Positions 23,389-32,544 of a stretch of 40,199 nucleotides of DNA are shown one piece after another. The notes beneath the pieces are model-generated. The model searched no databases, was not told the origin of the DNA, and saw only the letters and a list, made by a program, of their open reading frames with translations. Position 1 is the first letter of the stretch. Every line of letters starts with the position of its first letter. The stretch lies in assembly GCA_964627035.1 (NCBI GenBank), contig CAZVKN010000026.1:1-40199 (forward strand), in the 5' to 3' direction. The translations under genes were made by a program, and so were the position numbers. This DNA comes from CAZVKN01 sp964627035 (GTDB taxonomy: Bacteria; Electryoneota; AABM5-125-24; Hatepunaeales; Hatepunaeaceae).

Positions 23389-24956
23389 TTTTGTCCGATG
23401 TTGAAACCTCTATCAACGTCAAAAAGTAGATCTGACTTCACAGACAGCTTCTTTTTGAAAGCGGCAATTAACAAAATAGCTCCAAAGACAAAAGTAGTAA
23501 TGATAAGAAACAGATTTCCATATCTGACATAGAACGTCTGCGCTTCAATCAGCGGTAGGTCGCTGACAATCCAAGCCGGTTCATACAGTTCAGTTCGTAC
23601 TATTTCCCTGCCCAACGGATCAATGAACAGCGAAATCCCGGTATTTGAAGCTCTCGCCATTGCTCTGCGGGTCTCGATGCAGCGAAAACGACTCAATGCT
23701 GCAATCTGATGCGGTTCCGAACTTCGCCCGTACCACGCATCGTTTGAGATCGTCGTCAGAAGATTAGCCCCGTCCAGTACCGCATCACGCGATTTGTCCG
23801 GCGACACCGACTCGTAACATATAAGAGCAGGAAACCTTGCCACACCTTCAGCTACAGGCACTTCAAACAGCGTTAATCGTAACCCGGGCAGGAATTCCGC
23901 CTGTCCGAAGTTCAAGCTGCGCAATTTTGGAACAAGCCATTGAAAAGGTACTCGTTCACCGAACGGAACCAGCCACTGCTTGGCGTATCTTTCAACAATA
24001 CCTTCATCCGGTCTGATCAAAAATGCGCCGTTTAGCGGTCTGTATTCATCTCCCACTCTGCAATAATCCGATGCCCCTGTCAAGATGGACAGATCCATCG
24101 CATTCGCAAGTGATCCCAATCTCAAGATGAAAGCATCCTGCCGCAGAATTCGGGTAGGGATCGCTGTTTCGGGCCAGATTGTAAGATCAACACCATCTTC
24201 CGCACCTGATCGGGTCAAAGAATCATACGCAACCCAGCTAAACTCAACGCCATGCGTCCACTTATCCTGCGGAGGTACATTGCCCTGCGCGATTAGAACT
24301 TTAACAGTGGGTGCATCAACATCTTTATACTTCTGCGCATACACAAGTGCGATGATCGGAACTAGTATCAAACCGGTAACTATCCCAAAATAAAGCAACC
24401 TACCCCTGAAAGTGAAGCTCCGTATCAGCAGGAAGAGGGTGACATTGAGAGCCACAACCCAAAAACTGACACCCCAAACTCCGGTAAACTCCATCACCTG
24501 TAGGATCGGATCAAAGCTACTTTGAGTCAGCGCAATCAATGACCACGGAAATGCCAGATCGTTTAGATATGACAACCATCCTTCCCACGTCACCCATGAA
24601 AACGGTAAGAACAGGTAGGCAATCTTACCGATTCTGCGACGTATCTGAAAAAACAGCGAGGCTGCTGTTCCCCATCCTACGGCGAGTACAAGTGTCGCAG
24701 CAAGCATGGTTGCAGCAGATATCCACACCGGAGCACCGCTGTTGAAAGCGAGCCAGTACAACACTCCCCCGTTATAAACGAGTCCGGCTGTGAAGCCTTC
24801 CTTAAAGCCGTTCTTCTCAGGTCTTTCAAGAGCAATAAACAGTGGTATCAATCCCACCCATGATAGAAAGAACAGATCGTAAGGTGGTGTTGCAGCCACC
24901 ATGCAGATACCGCTGATAATGGCGGCTGACCGTCCGCTAATACGAGGAATAGTCAA
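23376..24956 (-). CDS. lnt: apolipoprotein N-acyltransferase
   Basis: 526 residues, usual length. Lnt adds the third acyl chain to lipoproteins at the inner membrane. The N-terminal half is multi-spanning (helices from about 12, 30, 80, 112, 160 and 190). The periplasmic nitrilase-like domain carries the Glu-Lys-Cys triad: E263 (TIWPETAIP), K326 (YAKQWLVPFGERVPF) and C380 (LICYESVSPD). SNDAWYG is the usual downstream signature, and a final membrane helix closes the protein. Its presence implies triacylated lipoproteins such as the BamD made from the same operon. The start is TTG at 24956 without a clear Shine-Dalgarno, so the exact start is uncertain. Confidence 0.95.
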   Translation of the reverse strand: MTIPRISGRSAAIISGICMVAATPPYDLFFLSWVGLIPLFIALERPEKNGFKEGFTAGLVYNGGVLYWLAFNSGAPVWISAATMLAATLVLAVGWGTAASLFFQIRRRIGKIAYLFLPFSWVTWEGWLSYLNDLAFPWSLIALTQSSFDPILQVMEFTGVWGVSFWVVALNVTLFLLIRSFTFRGRLLYFGIVTGLILVPIIALVYAQKYKDVDAPTVKVLIAQGNVPPQDKWTHGVEFSWVAYDSLTRSGAEDGVDLTIWPETAIPTRILRQDAFILRLGSLANAMDLSILTGASDYCRVGDEYRPLNGAFLIRPDEGIVERYAKQWLVPFGERVPFQWLVPKLRSLNFGQAEFLPGLRLTLFEVPVAEGVARFPALICYESVSPDKSRDAVLDGANLLTTISNDAWYGRSSEPHQIAALSRFRCIETRRAMARASNTGISLFIDPLGREIVRTELYEPAWIVSDLPLIEAQTFYVRYGNLFLIITTFVFGAILLIAAFKKKLSVKSDLLFDVDRGFNIGQKWES

Positions 24957-25008
24957 AATTTGTCATATCAATTGTGAGAACATCAACTTCGTAGTGATAT
25001 TGTGAATT

Positions 25009-25066
25009 TGTCATTCTGAACGAAGTGAAGAATCTCCCTGGATTACGGATCAAGTCCGGAATGACA
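25009..25066. repeat. dispersed TGTCATTCTGAAC repeat, intergenic copy
   Basis: TGTCATTCTGAACGAAGTGAAGAATCTCCC in two parts (25009-25038), then CTGGATTACGGATCAAGTCC and GGAATGACA. The outer TGTCATTC...GAATGACA ends are inverted. Its right half matches that of 32440-32514, so two subtypes share a common end. It fills the gap between the Gfo/Idh/MocA gene and lnt. Confidence 0.8.
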
Positions 25067-25110
25067 TGATGGGAAGATTCATCACTACCTGATTGATACA
25101 CTCTTAATTG

Positions 25111-26118
25111 TTACCTGCCGGACGACTCATACAATTTGTCAATCACCTTCATCACAGATACAGCCTCTTGTCCGGTTGAAAGCGGCTCCTTCCTGTCCTT
25201 TACGCACTCGATAAAGTGATCCAGCTCTCGACTGAATGACTGCTTATACAGCTTAATTTCGTCTCTGGAAACCTGATCATGAAGTGAAATTATCTTATCC
25301 TGCTGTCTCCGTGTAATTCTTAGGGGATTTAGAAATGCTCCACCTTGCGAGCAGGATATAAAGGTAAAGGCAACATCCTTGACGTCACAATTAGCCCAAC
25401 CGACTTCCAACAGGAATATGCTGCCGTTGTCAAAGCGGATGAAGCAGGATGCATTGTCTTCAACGTCCAATCCCAGGATCTTATTACTCGTTCCGCAATG
25501 TGATTCAATTACCTGCGGGAAATTGAGCAAAAACAGAATTATATCTATCATTTGGATCCCAAGATCCATGAGGACACCGCCACCGGACAGTCTTTGATCT
25601 GTGAACCAGTTTGGACGCGACCAAAGACCTAACCTCTTAATCCACCCGCTTCGGACGGACGACAGCTCACCGAGGTCGCCCTGATCCATGATCTCCTTGA
25701 GCATGAGTGTATCATCGCGAAACCGGTGATTCATTGCAACCATCAAGATACGTTTGTTCTTCCGAGCTGTATCCACTATTGTTTGAGCTTCTTTAGCATC
25801 GCGGGCGAAAGGCTTCTCGATCATCACATCCACACCGCTCTCAAAAGCAATTTGACACAGCGGGAGATGTGCGATAGTTGGGGTTGATATAATCACTCCA
25901 TCTAACTCCTCATCCCTGAACATCCGCTCAGCCTGCTCGTACCACACCGGGACATCATATCGGTTAGCGACCACGGAAGCACGTCCGGGATCACTGTCGC
26001 AGATAGCGGTTAGTTCAACCCTCTGATCCAATTTCAGATTAGGAATGTGGGAAACCTGGCAGATGCCGCTTGCCCCGACAATTCCTATCTTAACAGTTTT
26101 CTTACGTCGCTTAACCAA
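25111..26118 (-). CDS. Gfo/Idh/MocA-family NAD(P)-dependent oxidoreductase
   Basis: 335 residues. The Rossmann start VKIGIVGASGICQVSHIP, the CDSDPGRA strand end, and MIEKPFARDAKEA (the family's EKP motif) are followed by the C-terminal beta-sheet domain beginning GDLGELSSVRSGWIKR and a DLGIQMID segment carrying the catalytic-type Asp. Members oxidise sugars, inositol or related polyols, or act in nucleotide-sugar synthesis; the substrate is not predictable. The TTG start is supported by GGGAGGA 7 bases upstream. It follows ruvX on the same strand and is separated from lnt by a dispersed repeat. Confidence 0.9.
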   Translation of the reverse strand: MVKRRKKTVKIGIVGASGICQVSHIPNLKLDQRVELTAICDSDPGRASVVANRYDVPVWYEQAERMFRDEELDGVIISTPTIAHLPLCQIAFESGVDVMIEKPFARDAKEAQTIVDTARKNKRILMVAMNHRFRDDTLMLKEIMDQGDLGELSSVRSGWIKRLGLWSRPNWFTDQRLSGGGVLMDLGIQMIDIILFLLNFPQVIESHCGTSNKILGLDVEDNASCFIRFDNGSIFLLEVGWANCDVKDVAFTFISCSQGGAFLNPLRITRRQQDKIISLHDQVSRDEIKLYKQSFSRELDHFIECVKDRKEPLSTGQEAVSVMKVIDKLYESSGR

Positions 26119-26172
26119 TCTCAGTTCCTCCCAAATCCGTCTGTTTTAATTCGAAAAGGTTTGATCGTTTAA

Positions 26173-26628
26173 CTATTTTATCGCCAACTTAGCTTTTTCG
26201 TCAAGATAACTCTGCAGAATTATTACTGCTGCCGAAGAATCAATCCACTTTTTCTGATTTCTGTCACTATTGGTGTCCAACTCGCTGCGAATCTGAACCG
26301 CTGCAAATGATGAATAACTCTCGTCCTGTAAAAATACATCCACACTGTCTTTTTCAAGCGACTGCTTCAATTGGTTCACTTTTGAGATAACCTGGTGGAC
26401 AGCCCGATTTGAATCCGGCACATTCTCAACAGGGCAACCGATGACAACCAACCGGACACCTCGCTCTCGCACTACAGACATAATCCTGCGGGACAAGGCT
26501 CTGCCTGTCAGTCCTGTCAAGCACTTGATCGGGACAGCATAACTGCCGGTCGGATCGCAAATCGCCAATCCAACCCAATGAGTTCCGTAATCAACACCGA
26601 GAATGACTTCACGGTCAGGCGCGGTCAT
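26173..26628 (-). CDS. ruvX: RuvX/YqgF, putative pre-16S rRNA nuclease or Holliday junction resolvase-like protein
   Basis: 151 residues, usual length. The RNase H-like core is seen in ILGVDYGTHWVGLAICDPTG (first catalytic Asp), LVVIGCPV, and a third strand FLQDESYSS in place of the usual DERLT. The C-terminal DSSAAVIILQSYLD supplies the last acidic residue. YqgF proteins trim the 5' end of 16S rRNA in E. coli. The variants GCPVENVPDS (usually GLP and G) and DESYSS are somewhat divergent, but the acidic residues remain. The ATG shares one base with the stop of rel (TAATG), so the two are coupled. Confidence 0.9.
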   Translation of the reverse strand: MTAPDREVILGVDYGTHWVGLAICDPTGSYAVPIKCLTGLTGRALSRRIMSVVRERGVRLVVIGCPVENVPDSNRAVHQVISKVNQLKQSLEKDSVDVFLQDESYSSFAAVQIRSELDTNSDRNQKKWIDSSAAVIILQSYLDEKAKLAIK

Positions 26629-28859
26629 TACATGCCACCGACAGCATGGCTCAGAGTGGAAGATGACTCTTCCAATTCCAGATTTTGGCGATCAACTTTC
26701 AACACTCCCTGTATCCGATTAATCTTGTTGAGCAGCTTGGTCAGATGTGGAAGATTGCGCACCATGACCACTATATCACCAAGCGCCAATTTCCCTTCTA
26801 CGTGGAGTTCGATCCGTTTCATATTGACATTTACTGATGCCACAGTCATAGTAATGTCACGCAGCAGATTCGGTCGGTCATCCGCAACAATGTTGATGTT
26901 GGCATCAAATCGTGCCGCCCGCTCAACATCCCATGTTACCGGAATCACCTTATGACTTTGATCAATCAACTTTGCCGCAAACGGACAGTCAGCGCGGTGT
27001 ACAGTCAAACCCTTGCCAGTCTCCTGAAAACCTATGATCTGCTCTCCCGGAAGGGGATTGCAACAGTCAGCGACCGACACAACCATGTTATCCCATCCGC
27101 TGATGCGAACACCATCCTTTTCGGATTGCGCAATTCGGATAACTCTGCTGATCAGCGTGCTCTTGTCCGGCACCAGCTTTGGGACAATCTTATTCATCAC
27201 TCTTGTCAGGTTGAGTTTTCCCGCACCAAGGTCAGCATAAAGCCCATCGAGATCATTGCAGCCGAAGCTCAGGGCAATCTCGCTCAATTCACCATTGTCC
27301 GTTCGCAGCTTCAACCGAGCGATCTCATTTGCGATCATCTCTTCACCAAGCGCTTTACCCTGATCCCACTTGGTTTTTCTCAGCCACTGTTTTATCCGAT
27401 TCCGTGCCCTGCCGGTTCGCACAAATTGAAGCCAATCTGCAGAAGGATGATGGTTTGGTGATGTCAGAATCTCAACCACATCACTCGATTCCAGCTCATG
27501 GCTTAGCGCAACCATCCTGCCTTTGACCTTAGCTGCAATTGTATGGTTGCCGACATCGGAGTGGATTGCATAAGCAAAGTCGATTGGAGTTGCTCCCTTA
27601 GGAAGCTGAATTAACTTGCCCTTCGGTGTGAAGACGAAAATCTCATCCTGAAACAGGTTAATTTTCAGTGAAGCGAGGAATTCACCGGTCTCGGCTTCCT
27701 CTTGATGCGATTCCATCAACAGCCTTATCCAGTCAAATGTCTCATCCAACTCATCCGGGCGGATGTTGCCCTCTTTATACCTCCAGTGGGCTGCAATTCC
27801 ATTTTCCGCAACCGCATCCATCTCTTCAGTGCGTATCTGGATTTCTACAATTCTGCCGTCTTCATCGCGCACTTTTGTATGCAGCGATTGGTACAGATTG
27901 GATTTTGGCAGAGCTACATAATCCGTGAAAAATCCTTTTATCGGCTTGAAAATATCGTGCACAAGACCGAGCGCCTTATAACATTCCGATCTCTGCTTCA
28001 CTACTATCCTGATTGCGAGCAGATCAAGGATTTCATCGAGTCCCTTGTCAGTGCGATTAATTTTTTCATAGATGCTCGACATGCTCTTCACCCGACCGAA
28101 TACATGAGCGGGCATGTTTGCCTTATCCAATTCCTGGCTGATGGGTCCGATCAGTTGCTCCAATGCCTCTTCACGCTCCTCAACCGATTCGGATATAATT
28201 TTTACAATCTCGTTGGAAGCTCTTGGGTGAATAATCTGTAAAGTCAAATCTTCCAGATCACGAGCTATCCTGCCTATTCCAAATCTATGCGCAAGAGGCA
28301 CATACACATCACGAGTTTCGACGGCAATCCTCATCCGCGACTTCTTTGATATGGCACCGATAGTCTGCATGTTATGCAGTCTGTCGGCAAACTTGATCAG
28401 GATTACGCGCAAATCCTTAAGGGTTGACAGCAGTACCTTATGAATGGCATCAGCCTGCCTCTCTTCAACGCTGTGATAATTTCGCTCTGAAATCTTGGTC
28501 ACGCCATCAACGAGAAGAGCGACCGTAGGTCCGAACTTATCGGTTAGTTCCTCAACAGTAACGTCGCAATCCTCTATGACATCGTGAAGCAGTGCAGCAG
28601 TAACAGCAATATAATCGGTCTTCATAGCAACCAAATTATTCGCCACAGCTATCGGATGTGTGAAATACGGCTCTCCGGTCTGTCGCCACTGATTTTGGTG
28701 CATTTCTGCGGCAAAATCGAACGCATCAGATACCAGATCCATGTTCCAGCGCCGGTGATACCCGTTCAAATTTTTAAGAAGAGAAATCTTCTCATTTTTG
28801 AACTGTTCACTCACGGGCTGACTTTTTATCTCAAATCTGCTTAATGTCGATATCTGCAT
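26628..28859 (-). CDS. rel: bifunctional (p)ppGpp synthetase/hydrolase Rel/SpoT
   Basis: 743 residues. The domain order is HD hydrolase, synthetase, TGS, helical and ACT. The hydrolase looks active: H68 in YFTHPI, H92-D93 with E96-D97 in LLHDVIED, and KFADRLHNM. The synthetase segment has GRVKSMSSIYEK, LAIRIVV, YQSLHT and VEIQIRT, so it also appears active. The TGS domain starts IFVFTPKGKLIQLPKGATP, and a C-terminal ACT domain ends the chain. It makes pppGpp/ppGpp on amino-acid starvation and breaks it down. It follows dnaB by 3 bases with no Shine-Dalgarno (re-initiation likely). Two known (p)ppGpp targets, Gmk and omega, are fused 4 kb away. Confidence 0.95.
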   Translation of the reverse strand: MQISTLSRFEIKSQPVSEQFKNEKISLLKNLNGYHRRWNMDLVSDAFDFAAEMHQNQWRQTGEPYFTHPIAVANNLVAMKTDYIAVTAALLHDVIEDCDVTVEELTDKFGPTVALLVDGVTKISERNYHSVEERQADAIHKVLLSTLKDLRVILIKFADRLHNMQTIGAISKKSRMRIAVETRDVYVPLAHRFGIGRIARDLEDLTLQIIHPRASNEIVKIISESVEEREEALEQLIGPISQELDKANMPAHVFGRVKSMSSIYEKINRTDKGLDEILDLLAIRIVVKQRSECYKALGLVHDIFKPIKGFFTDYVALPKSNLYQSLHTKVRDEDGRIVEIQIRTEEMDAVAENGIAAHWRYKEGNIRPDELDETFDWIRLLMESHQEEAETGEFLASLKINLFQDEIFVFTPKGKLIQLPKGATPIDFAYAIHSDVGNHTIAAKVKGRMVALSHELESSDVVEILTSPNHHPSADWLQFVRTGRARNRIKQWLRKTKWDQGKALGEEMIANEIARLKLRTDNGELSEIALSFGCNDLDGLYADLGAGKLNLTRVMNKIVPKLVPDKSTLISRVIRIAQSEKDGVRISGWDNMVVSVADCCNPLPGEQIIGFQETGKGLTVHRADCPFAAKLIDQSHKVIPVTWDVERAARFDANINIVADDRPNLLRDITMTVASVNVNMKRIELHVEGKLALGDIVVMVRNLPHLTKLLNKINRIQGVLKVDRQNLELEESSSTLSHAVGGM

Positions 28860-28862
28860 AGG

Positions 28863-30353
28863 TTAGAAAGGAGTATCTCCTTCGTTTTGAGTAACTTCCA
28901 TGCCTGCTGTATGTTTCATTGCGTGTGCATCCGCCATGTCATCAAAAGATGCATATTCCTCGTTAAAGACCAATTTGACTGTCCCTGTCGGTCCGTTACG
29001 TTGTTTTCTAATGATAATTTCGGAAATCCTGTCGTCATCATCGTCCTGATCAGTGATACTTTGGCTCGCTGAGTCACCGTTATCCCCTGATGCGGTCTCT
29101 TTAGATTTATAGTGCTTTGCCCGATAGATAAACATCACCACATCGGCATCCTGCTCGATTGCTCCCGAATCTCGAAGGTCTGACAACTGCGGGCGTTTAT
29201 CGCCTCCTCTGGACTCTACCGCACGCGACAACTGAGACAGTGCAACCACCGGAATATTGAGTTCCCTCGCCAACCCCTTCAAAGCACGTGAAATCTGAGC
29301 TACTTCCTGCTCGCGGCTGTCAGCTTTTGGCGGTTTCATCAACTGGAGGTAATCAACGAAAATTATCCCGATGTCGTGCTGCTGTTTTAGCATCCTCGCT
29401 CTTGCACGTACTTCCATGATCCCAAGTGTACCGGAATCATCAATAAAAAACGGGATGTCACTTAATTTTCCTGATGCACGAGTCAGCTTTGATGCCTGTG
29501 CCTTAGGAATTTTTCCGGAACGAAGACGATGCAAATCCACACGCGACTGAGCAGCAAGCAGCCTCATTGTGATAGCCATTGACGCCATTTCAAGCGAGAA
29601 GAAAGCCACAGATTGTTCGTACCGTTGACTCGCATGGCGTGCCATGTCAAGGGCAAGCGCAGTCTTTCCCATTGACGGTCTTGCAGCGAGGATAACCAGC
29701 TCACCCGGCTGAAATCCAGAGGTCATATAGTCAAGCTGATCAAATCCGGTTCCGACTCCGGTCAGATTCTTGTTATCCCGCTTGCTTAAATCATCAAGGT
29801 GCTTGTGAAGATCGTTAAGCAGCGGCTTGATCGGTCTGAAACCGCCCTTCTGCCGCTTGCCATAAATGTCAAACAGCTCCTGCATTGCCTCGTCAATCAG
29901 CTCAGCAGCGTCTGAAGCATCGTACGCCTCAAGTGCGGTTTTGGTTGATGCAGTGATCAGCCTCCGCAGTGAAGCCCTTTCACGAACCACATCCGCATAA
30001 TGTTCGACATGCGCCGAAGTCGCAACCTCTCCTGTCAACCCTACAAGATATGTCTCACCGCCGGCAGACTCAAGATCCTTGCTCGCCTGCAGATCCTCAC
30101 TGACCGTTAGAATGTCTATCGGAGAATTGGAGCTGAACAGCCTTGCCATCGCAGAATATATGAGTCCATGACGTCGGTCGTAAAAGCTTTCATCATCAAC
30201 CAGATCCACAATTCGGGTGAACGCATCTGCGTTAATCAAACATGAACAGAGAAGAGCCCGCTCCATCTCAAGGTTATTGGGCGGCACCCGACCGCTGCTG
30301 ACATCAGCGGTGATCTTTTTGCTCTTCTTATTTGATTTAGACTTTTTATTCAT
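28863..30353 (-). CDS. dnaB: replicative DNA helicase
   Basis: 496 residues. The N-terminal DnaB domain begins after a lysine-rich leader (NKKSKSNKKSKK): RVPPNNLEMERALLCSCL. The RecA-type core has Walker A ARPSMGKT at 224-231, FFSLEM, the Walker B region IGIIFVDYLQLM, and the arginine-finger region LSQLSRAVESRGGDKRPQLSDLRDSGAIEQDADVV in parts. The tail after EEYASFDD is acidic and non-conserved. The helicase unwinds the fork as a hexamer. It lies 17 bases after the UDG gene in a long housekeeping run. Confidence 0.96.
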   Translation of the reverse strand: MNKKSKSNKKSKKITADVSSGRVPPNNLEMERALLCSCLINADAFTRIVDLVDDESFYDRRHGLIYSAMARLFSSNSPIDILTVSEDLQASKDLESAGGETYLVGLTGEVATSAHVEHYADVVRERASLRRLITASTKTALEAYDASDAAELIDEAMQELFDIYGKRQKGGFRPIKPLLNDLHKHLDDLSKRDNKNLTGVGTGFDQLDYMTSGFQPGELVILAARPSMGKTALALDMARHASQRYEQSVAFFSLEMASMAITMRLLAAQSRVDLHRLRSGKIPKAQASKLTRASGKLSDIPFFIDDSGTLGIMEVRARARMLKQQHDIGIIFVDYLQLMKPPKADSREQEVAQISRALKGLARELNIPVVALSQLSRAVESRGGDKRPQLSDLRDSGAIEQDADVVMFIYRAKHYKSKETASGDNGDSASQSITDQDDDDDRISEIIIRKQRNGPTGTVKLVFNEEYASFDDMADAHAMKHTAGMEVTQNEGDTPF

Positions 30354-30370
30354 GCGGGATTGTTTTTCAT

Positions 30371-31180
30371 CTAAAGTCCCAATCCGCTACCGGAGTTACT
30401 TGGTTTCCACTCAATTTCACCACCTAAGAATTTCATTGCAGTCTGCATATCTTCCCAAGCCGGTCGCTTCAAGTTTGAATTGCGCAACAGTGCTGCCGGA
30501 TGATAAGTTACCATAAGCGCAGTCTCCTGATAGGTGAATATCTGCTTGCGAAGACTCTTCAGTGTAGCTCGCGGATTAGCTTTGAGCAGATGTGTCGCGG
30601 CTACCAAACCAAGTGCTACAATTAACTTCGGTGCGATTATTTCAATCTGTTTGTGCAGATAAGGAATACACATGTCAGCTTCACTCTGTGACGGATTCCG
30701 ATTTCCGGGTGGACGACATTTTAAGATATTGGCGATGTAAACCTCCTCCCGACTCATCTCCATCGCTATGAGAATCTTGTTCAGCAATTGACCTGCCCGA
30801 CCGACGAACGGTTCCCCAAGACGATCCTCATCAGCGCCCGGTGCCTCTCCGACAAACATCAAGTTAGCTTGTGGATTACCGACTCCAAACACAACATTTT
30901 TTCGGCTCCCGTACAATGAACATCTGACACATCCGGCTGCGAGTTTGCTTACATCATCGAGACCGCTCATCCCATCCAATATTGAGTTGTTCTGCTCAAC
31001 CGTAACAGGTGGTGACGATCTGACGGTGTCAACTGTAGGTGACAGTCTATGTTTGGAGCCGCTTGGAATTCTTTTAGAGCCTTGTTTCCGAACCGGCAGA
31101 GGACGCTCAAGAATGACCTCGGACTCCTCTTCACCGATCTGGCTCAGATATTGAATTACGCATGAACGAATCTCACTCAT
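30371..31180 (-). CDS. family 4 uracil-DNA glycosylase with Fe-S cluster
   Basis: 269 residues. The catalytic domain starts near residue 80. The four cluster cysteines are C84, C87 (GCVRCSLY), C155 (LKCRPPGN) and C171 (MCIPYL). Active-site motifs are GEAPGADED (111-119) and HPAALLR (227-233). It removes uracil from DNA, starting base-excision repair. The first 80 residues are a low-complexity, basic, Ser/Pro-rich extension found in many family-4 members. It overlaps the coaBC stop by 8 bases. Confidence 0.94.
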   Translation of the reverse strand: MSEIRSCVIQYLSQIGEEESEVILERPLPVRKQGSKRIPSGSKHRLSPTVDTVRSSPPVTVEQNNSILDGMSGLDDVSKLAAGCVRCSLYGSRKNVVFGVGNPQANLMFVGEAPGADEDRLGEPFVGRAGQLLNKILIAMEMSREEVYIANILKCRPPGNRNPSQSEADMCIPYLHKQIEIIAPKLIVALGLVAATHLLKANPRATLKSLRKQIFTYQETALMVTYHPAALLRNSNLKRPAWEDMQTAMKFLGGEIEWKPSNSGSGLGL

Positions 31181-32402
31181 CGTTCATCATCTGATGTATA
31201 TGTAGAAAGAGCTTCTCCGCCACATCAGATTTACTCATCAAGCCATGTCTGATAGGTTCTGGGCTGTCAGTAATAAAGATCACTTTACTTGTATCACCAC
31301 CAAACTTTGAATCATCCCGGGTCGGATCATTCAGCACAATCATATCAGCAGTCTTATGCTTGAGTTTTTCACGAGCTTCCTCTTCGTGATTATCTGTTTC
31401 AAGCGCAAAACCGACTACAATTTGGTTCTTCTTACTCTTCCCTGCCCAGTCGAGTATATCTTCTGTCTCTTTCCACTGAATTTGCGGCGCTCCACCTCGC
31501 TTTTTCAGCTTATTCCTTGACGGCTCAACAATTGTCCAATCTGACACCGCAGCAGTCATAACCAGTACATCGCAACGGTCAAATTGCCTCTTAACCGCAG
31601 CAGCCATTTCGGCAGCAGTTTCTACCGTTTTCGTCTCAACATTTTCCGGAGGATCGCCGACCGCACCCTTCCCACGGATGAGCGTAACATCAGCACCGAG
31701 CTTCATTGCCCGCACTGCAATTGCATCGCCCATCTTACCGCTCGATCTATTGCTGACATATCGAACCGGATCAATCGCTTCTCGCGTCGGACCTGATGTG
31801 ACAAGAACGTTTTTTCCACTCAGGATGCCTTTATTAGCATCAGATGACAGAAAATCTTCAATTCGGCGGTAGATGTCAAGCGGTTCGCTCATCCGACCGA
31901 TACCGGCTTTCTCTTTCATACCACCCATATCACCCTCTTCAGGTCCGACCAACAGCACACCTCTTCGTCGGAGGATTGCCACATTCTCCTGAACTGCCGG
32001 GTTCGACCACATGCGGGGATTCATCGCGGGAGCTAAGAGTATAGTGCCGTTGAATGCCAGTGAAACCGTACTCAGCAGGTCATCGGCGATGCCGTTGGCA
32101 AGCTTGCCGATGTAGTTTGCCGTGGCAGGTGCTACGACAAGAATATCGCCCCACTCCGCCGGTTGAAGATGAACAGGATTTGCTTTCGGTGGATTCGGAA
32201 ACATATCATTTAGTACTGCTCTTCCTGATAGAGTGGCAAAACTGAGCGGTGCGACAAACTGTGTCGCTGCTTCAGTCATAATCACCTGCACGCTGCCTCT
32301 GTTCCGCACGATTTCACGCACCAGCATACAGCTCTTGTATGCAGCGATCCCACCGGTAACTCCGAGCAGTATGTTCTTTCCATTCACCGCAGACCAATGC
32401 AA
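31173..32402 (-). CDS. coaBC: bifunctional phosphopantothenoylcysteine decarboxylase/phosphopantothenate-cysteine ligase
   Basis: 409 residues. The CoaC flavoprotein half shows GVTGGIAAYK, the catalytic His in NPVHLQ (H78), ATANYIGKLANGIADDLL, and PAMNPRMW (125-132). In the flap, GDMGGMKEKAGIGRM (157-171) takes the place of the usual LACG..G.GRM, so the flap cysteine that serves as acid in E. coli appears to be missing. The CoaB half begins at about 195 with GKNVLVTSGPTREAIDPVR and SNRSSGKMG, and has AAVSDW and the KLKK motif. Together they make phosphopantetheine for coenzyme A. The frame starts with TTG at 32402; a GTG at 32387 is an alternative. A dispersed repeat lies between it and gmk-rpoZ. 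Confidence 0.94.
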   Translation of the reverse strand: MHWSAVNGKNILLGVTGGIAAYKSCMLVREIVRNRGSVQVIMTEAATQFVAPLSFATLSGRAVLNDMFPNPPKANPVHLQPAEWGDILVVAPATANYIGKLANGIADDLLSTVSLAFNGTILLAPAMNPRMWSNPAVQENVAILRRRGVLLVGPEEGDMGGMKEKAGIGRMSEPLDIYRRIEDFLSSDANKGILSGKNVLVTSGPTREAIDPVRYVSNRSSGKMGDAIAVRAMKLGADVTLIRGKGAVGDPPENVETKTVETAAEMAAAVKRQFDRCDVLVMTAAVSDWTIVEPSRNKLKKRGGAPQIQWKETEDILDWAGKSKKNQIVVGFALETDNHEEEAREKLKHKTADMIVLNDPTRDDSKFGGDTSKVIFITDSPEPIRHGLMSKSDVAEKLFLHIHQMMNDE

Positions 32403-32439
32403 CCGTTATTTCTTACTTTCTTTGAAATATTCACTATTT

Positions 32440-32514
32440 TGTCATTCCGGCGAAAGCCGGAATCCAGTAACGAATTGTTATTACTGGATTTTGGATCAAG
32501 TCCGGGATGACAAA
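32440..32514. repeat. dispersed TGTCATTCCGGCGAAAGCCGGAAT-type repeat
   Basis: TTGTCATTCCGGCGAAAGCC, then GGAATCCAGTAACGAATTG, TTATTACTGGATTTTGGATC and AAGTCCGGGATGACAAA. The ends TTGTCATTCCGG and CCGGGATGACAA are inverted, an inner CCGGCGAAAGCCGG hairpin stands at the left, and ATCCAGTAAC/TTATTACTGGAT form inner arms. It lies between gmk-rpoZ and coaBC, two genes usually closely linked. Confidence 0.85.
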
Positions 32515-32544
32515 CAGGGAGCATTGCTGAATAAATCAAAGAAC

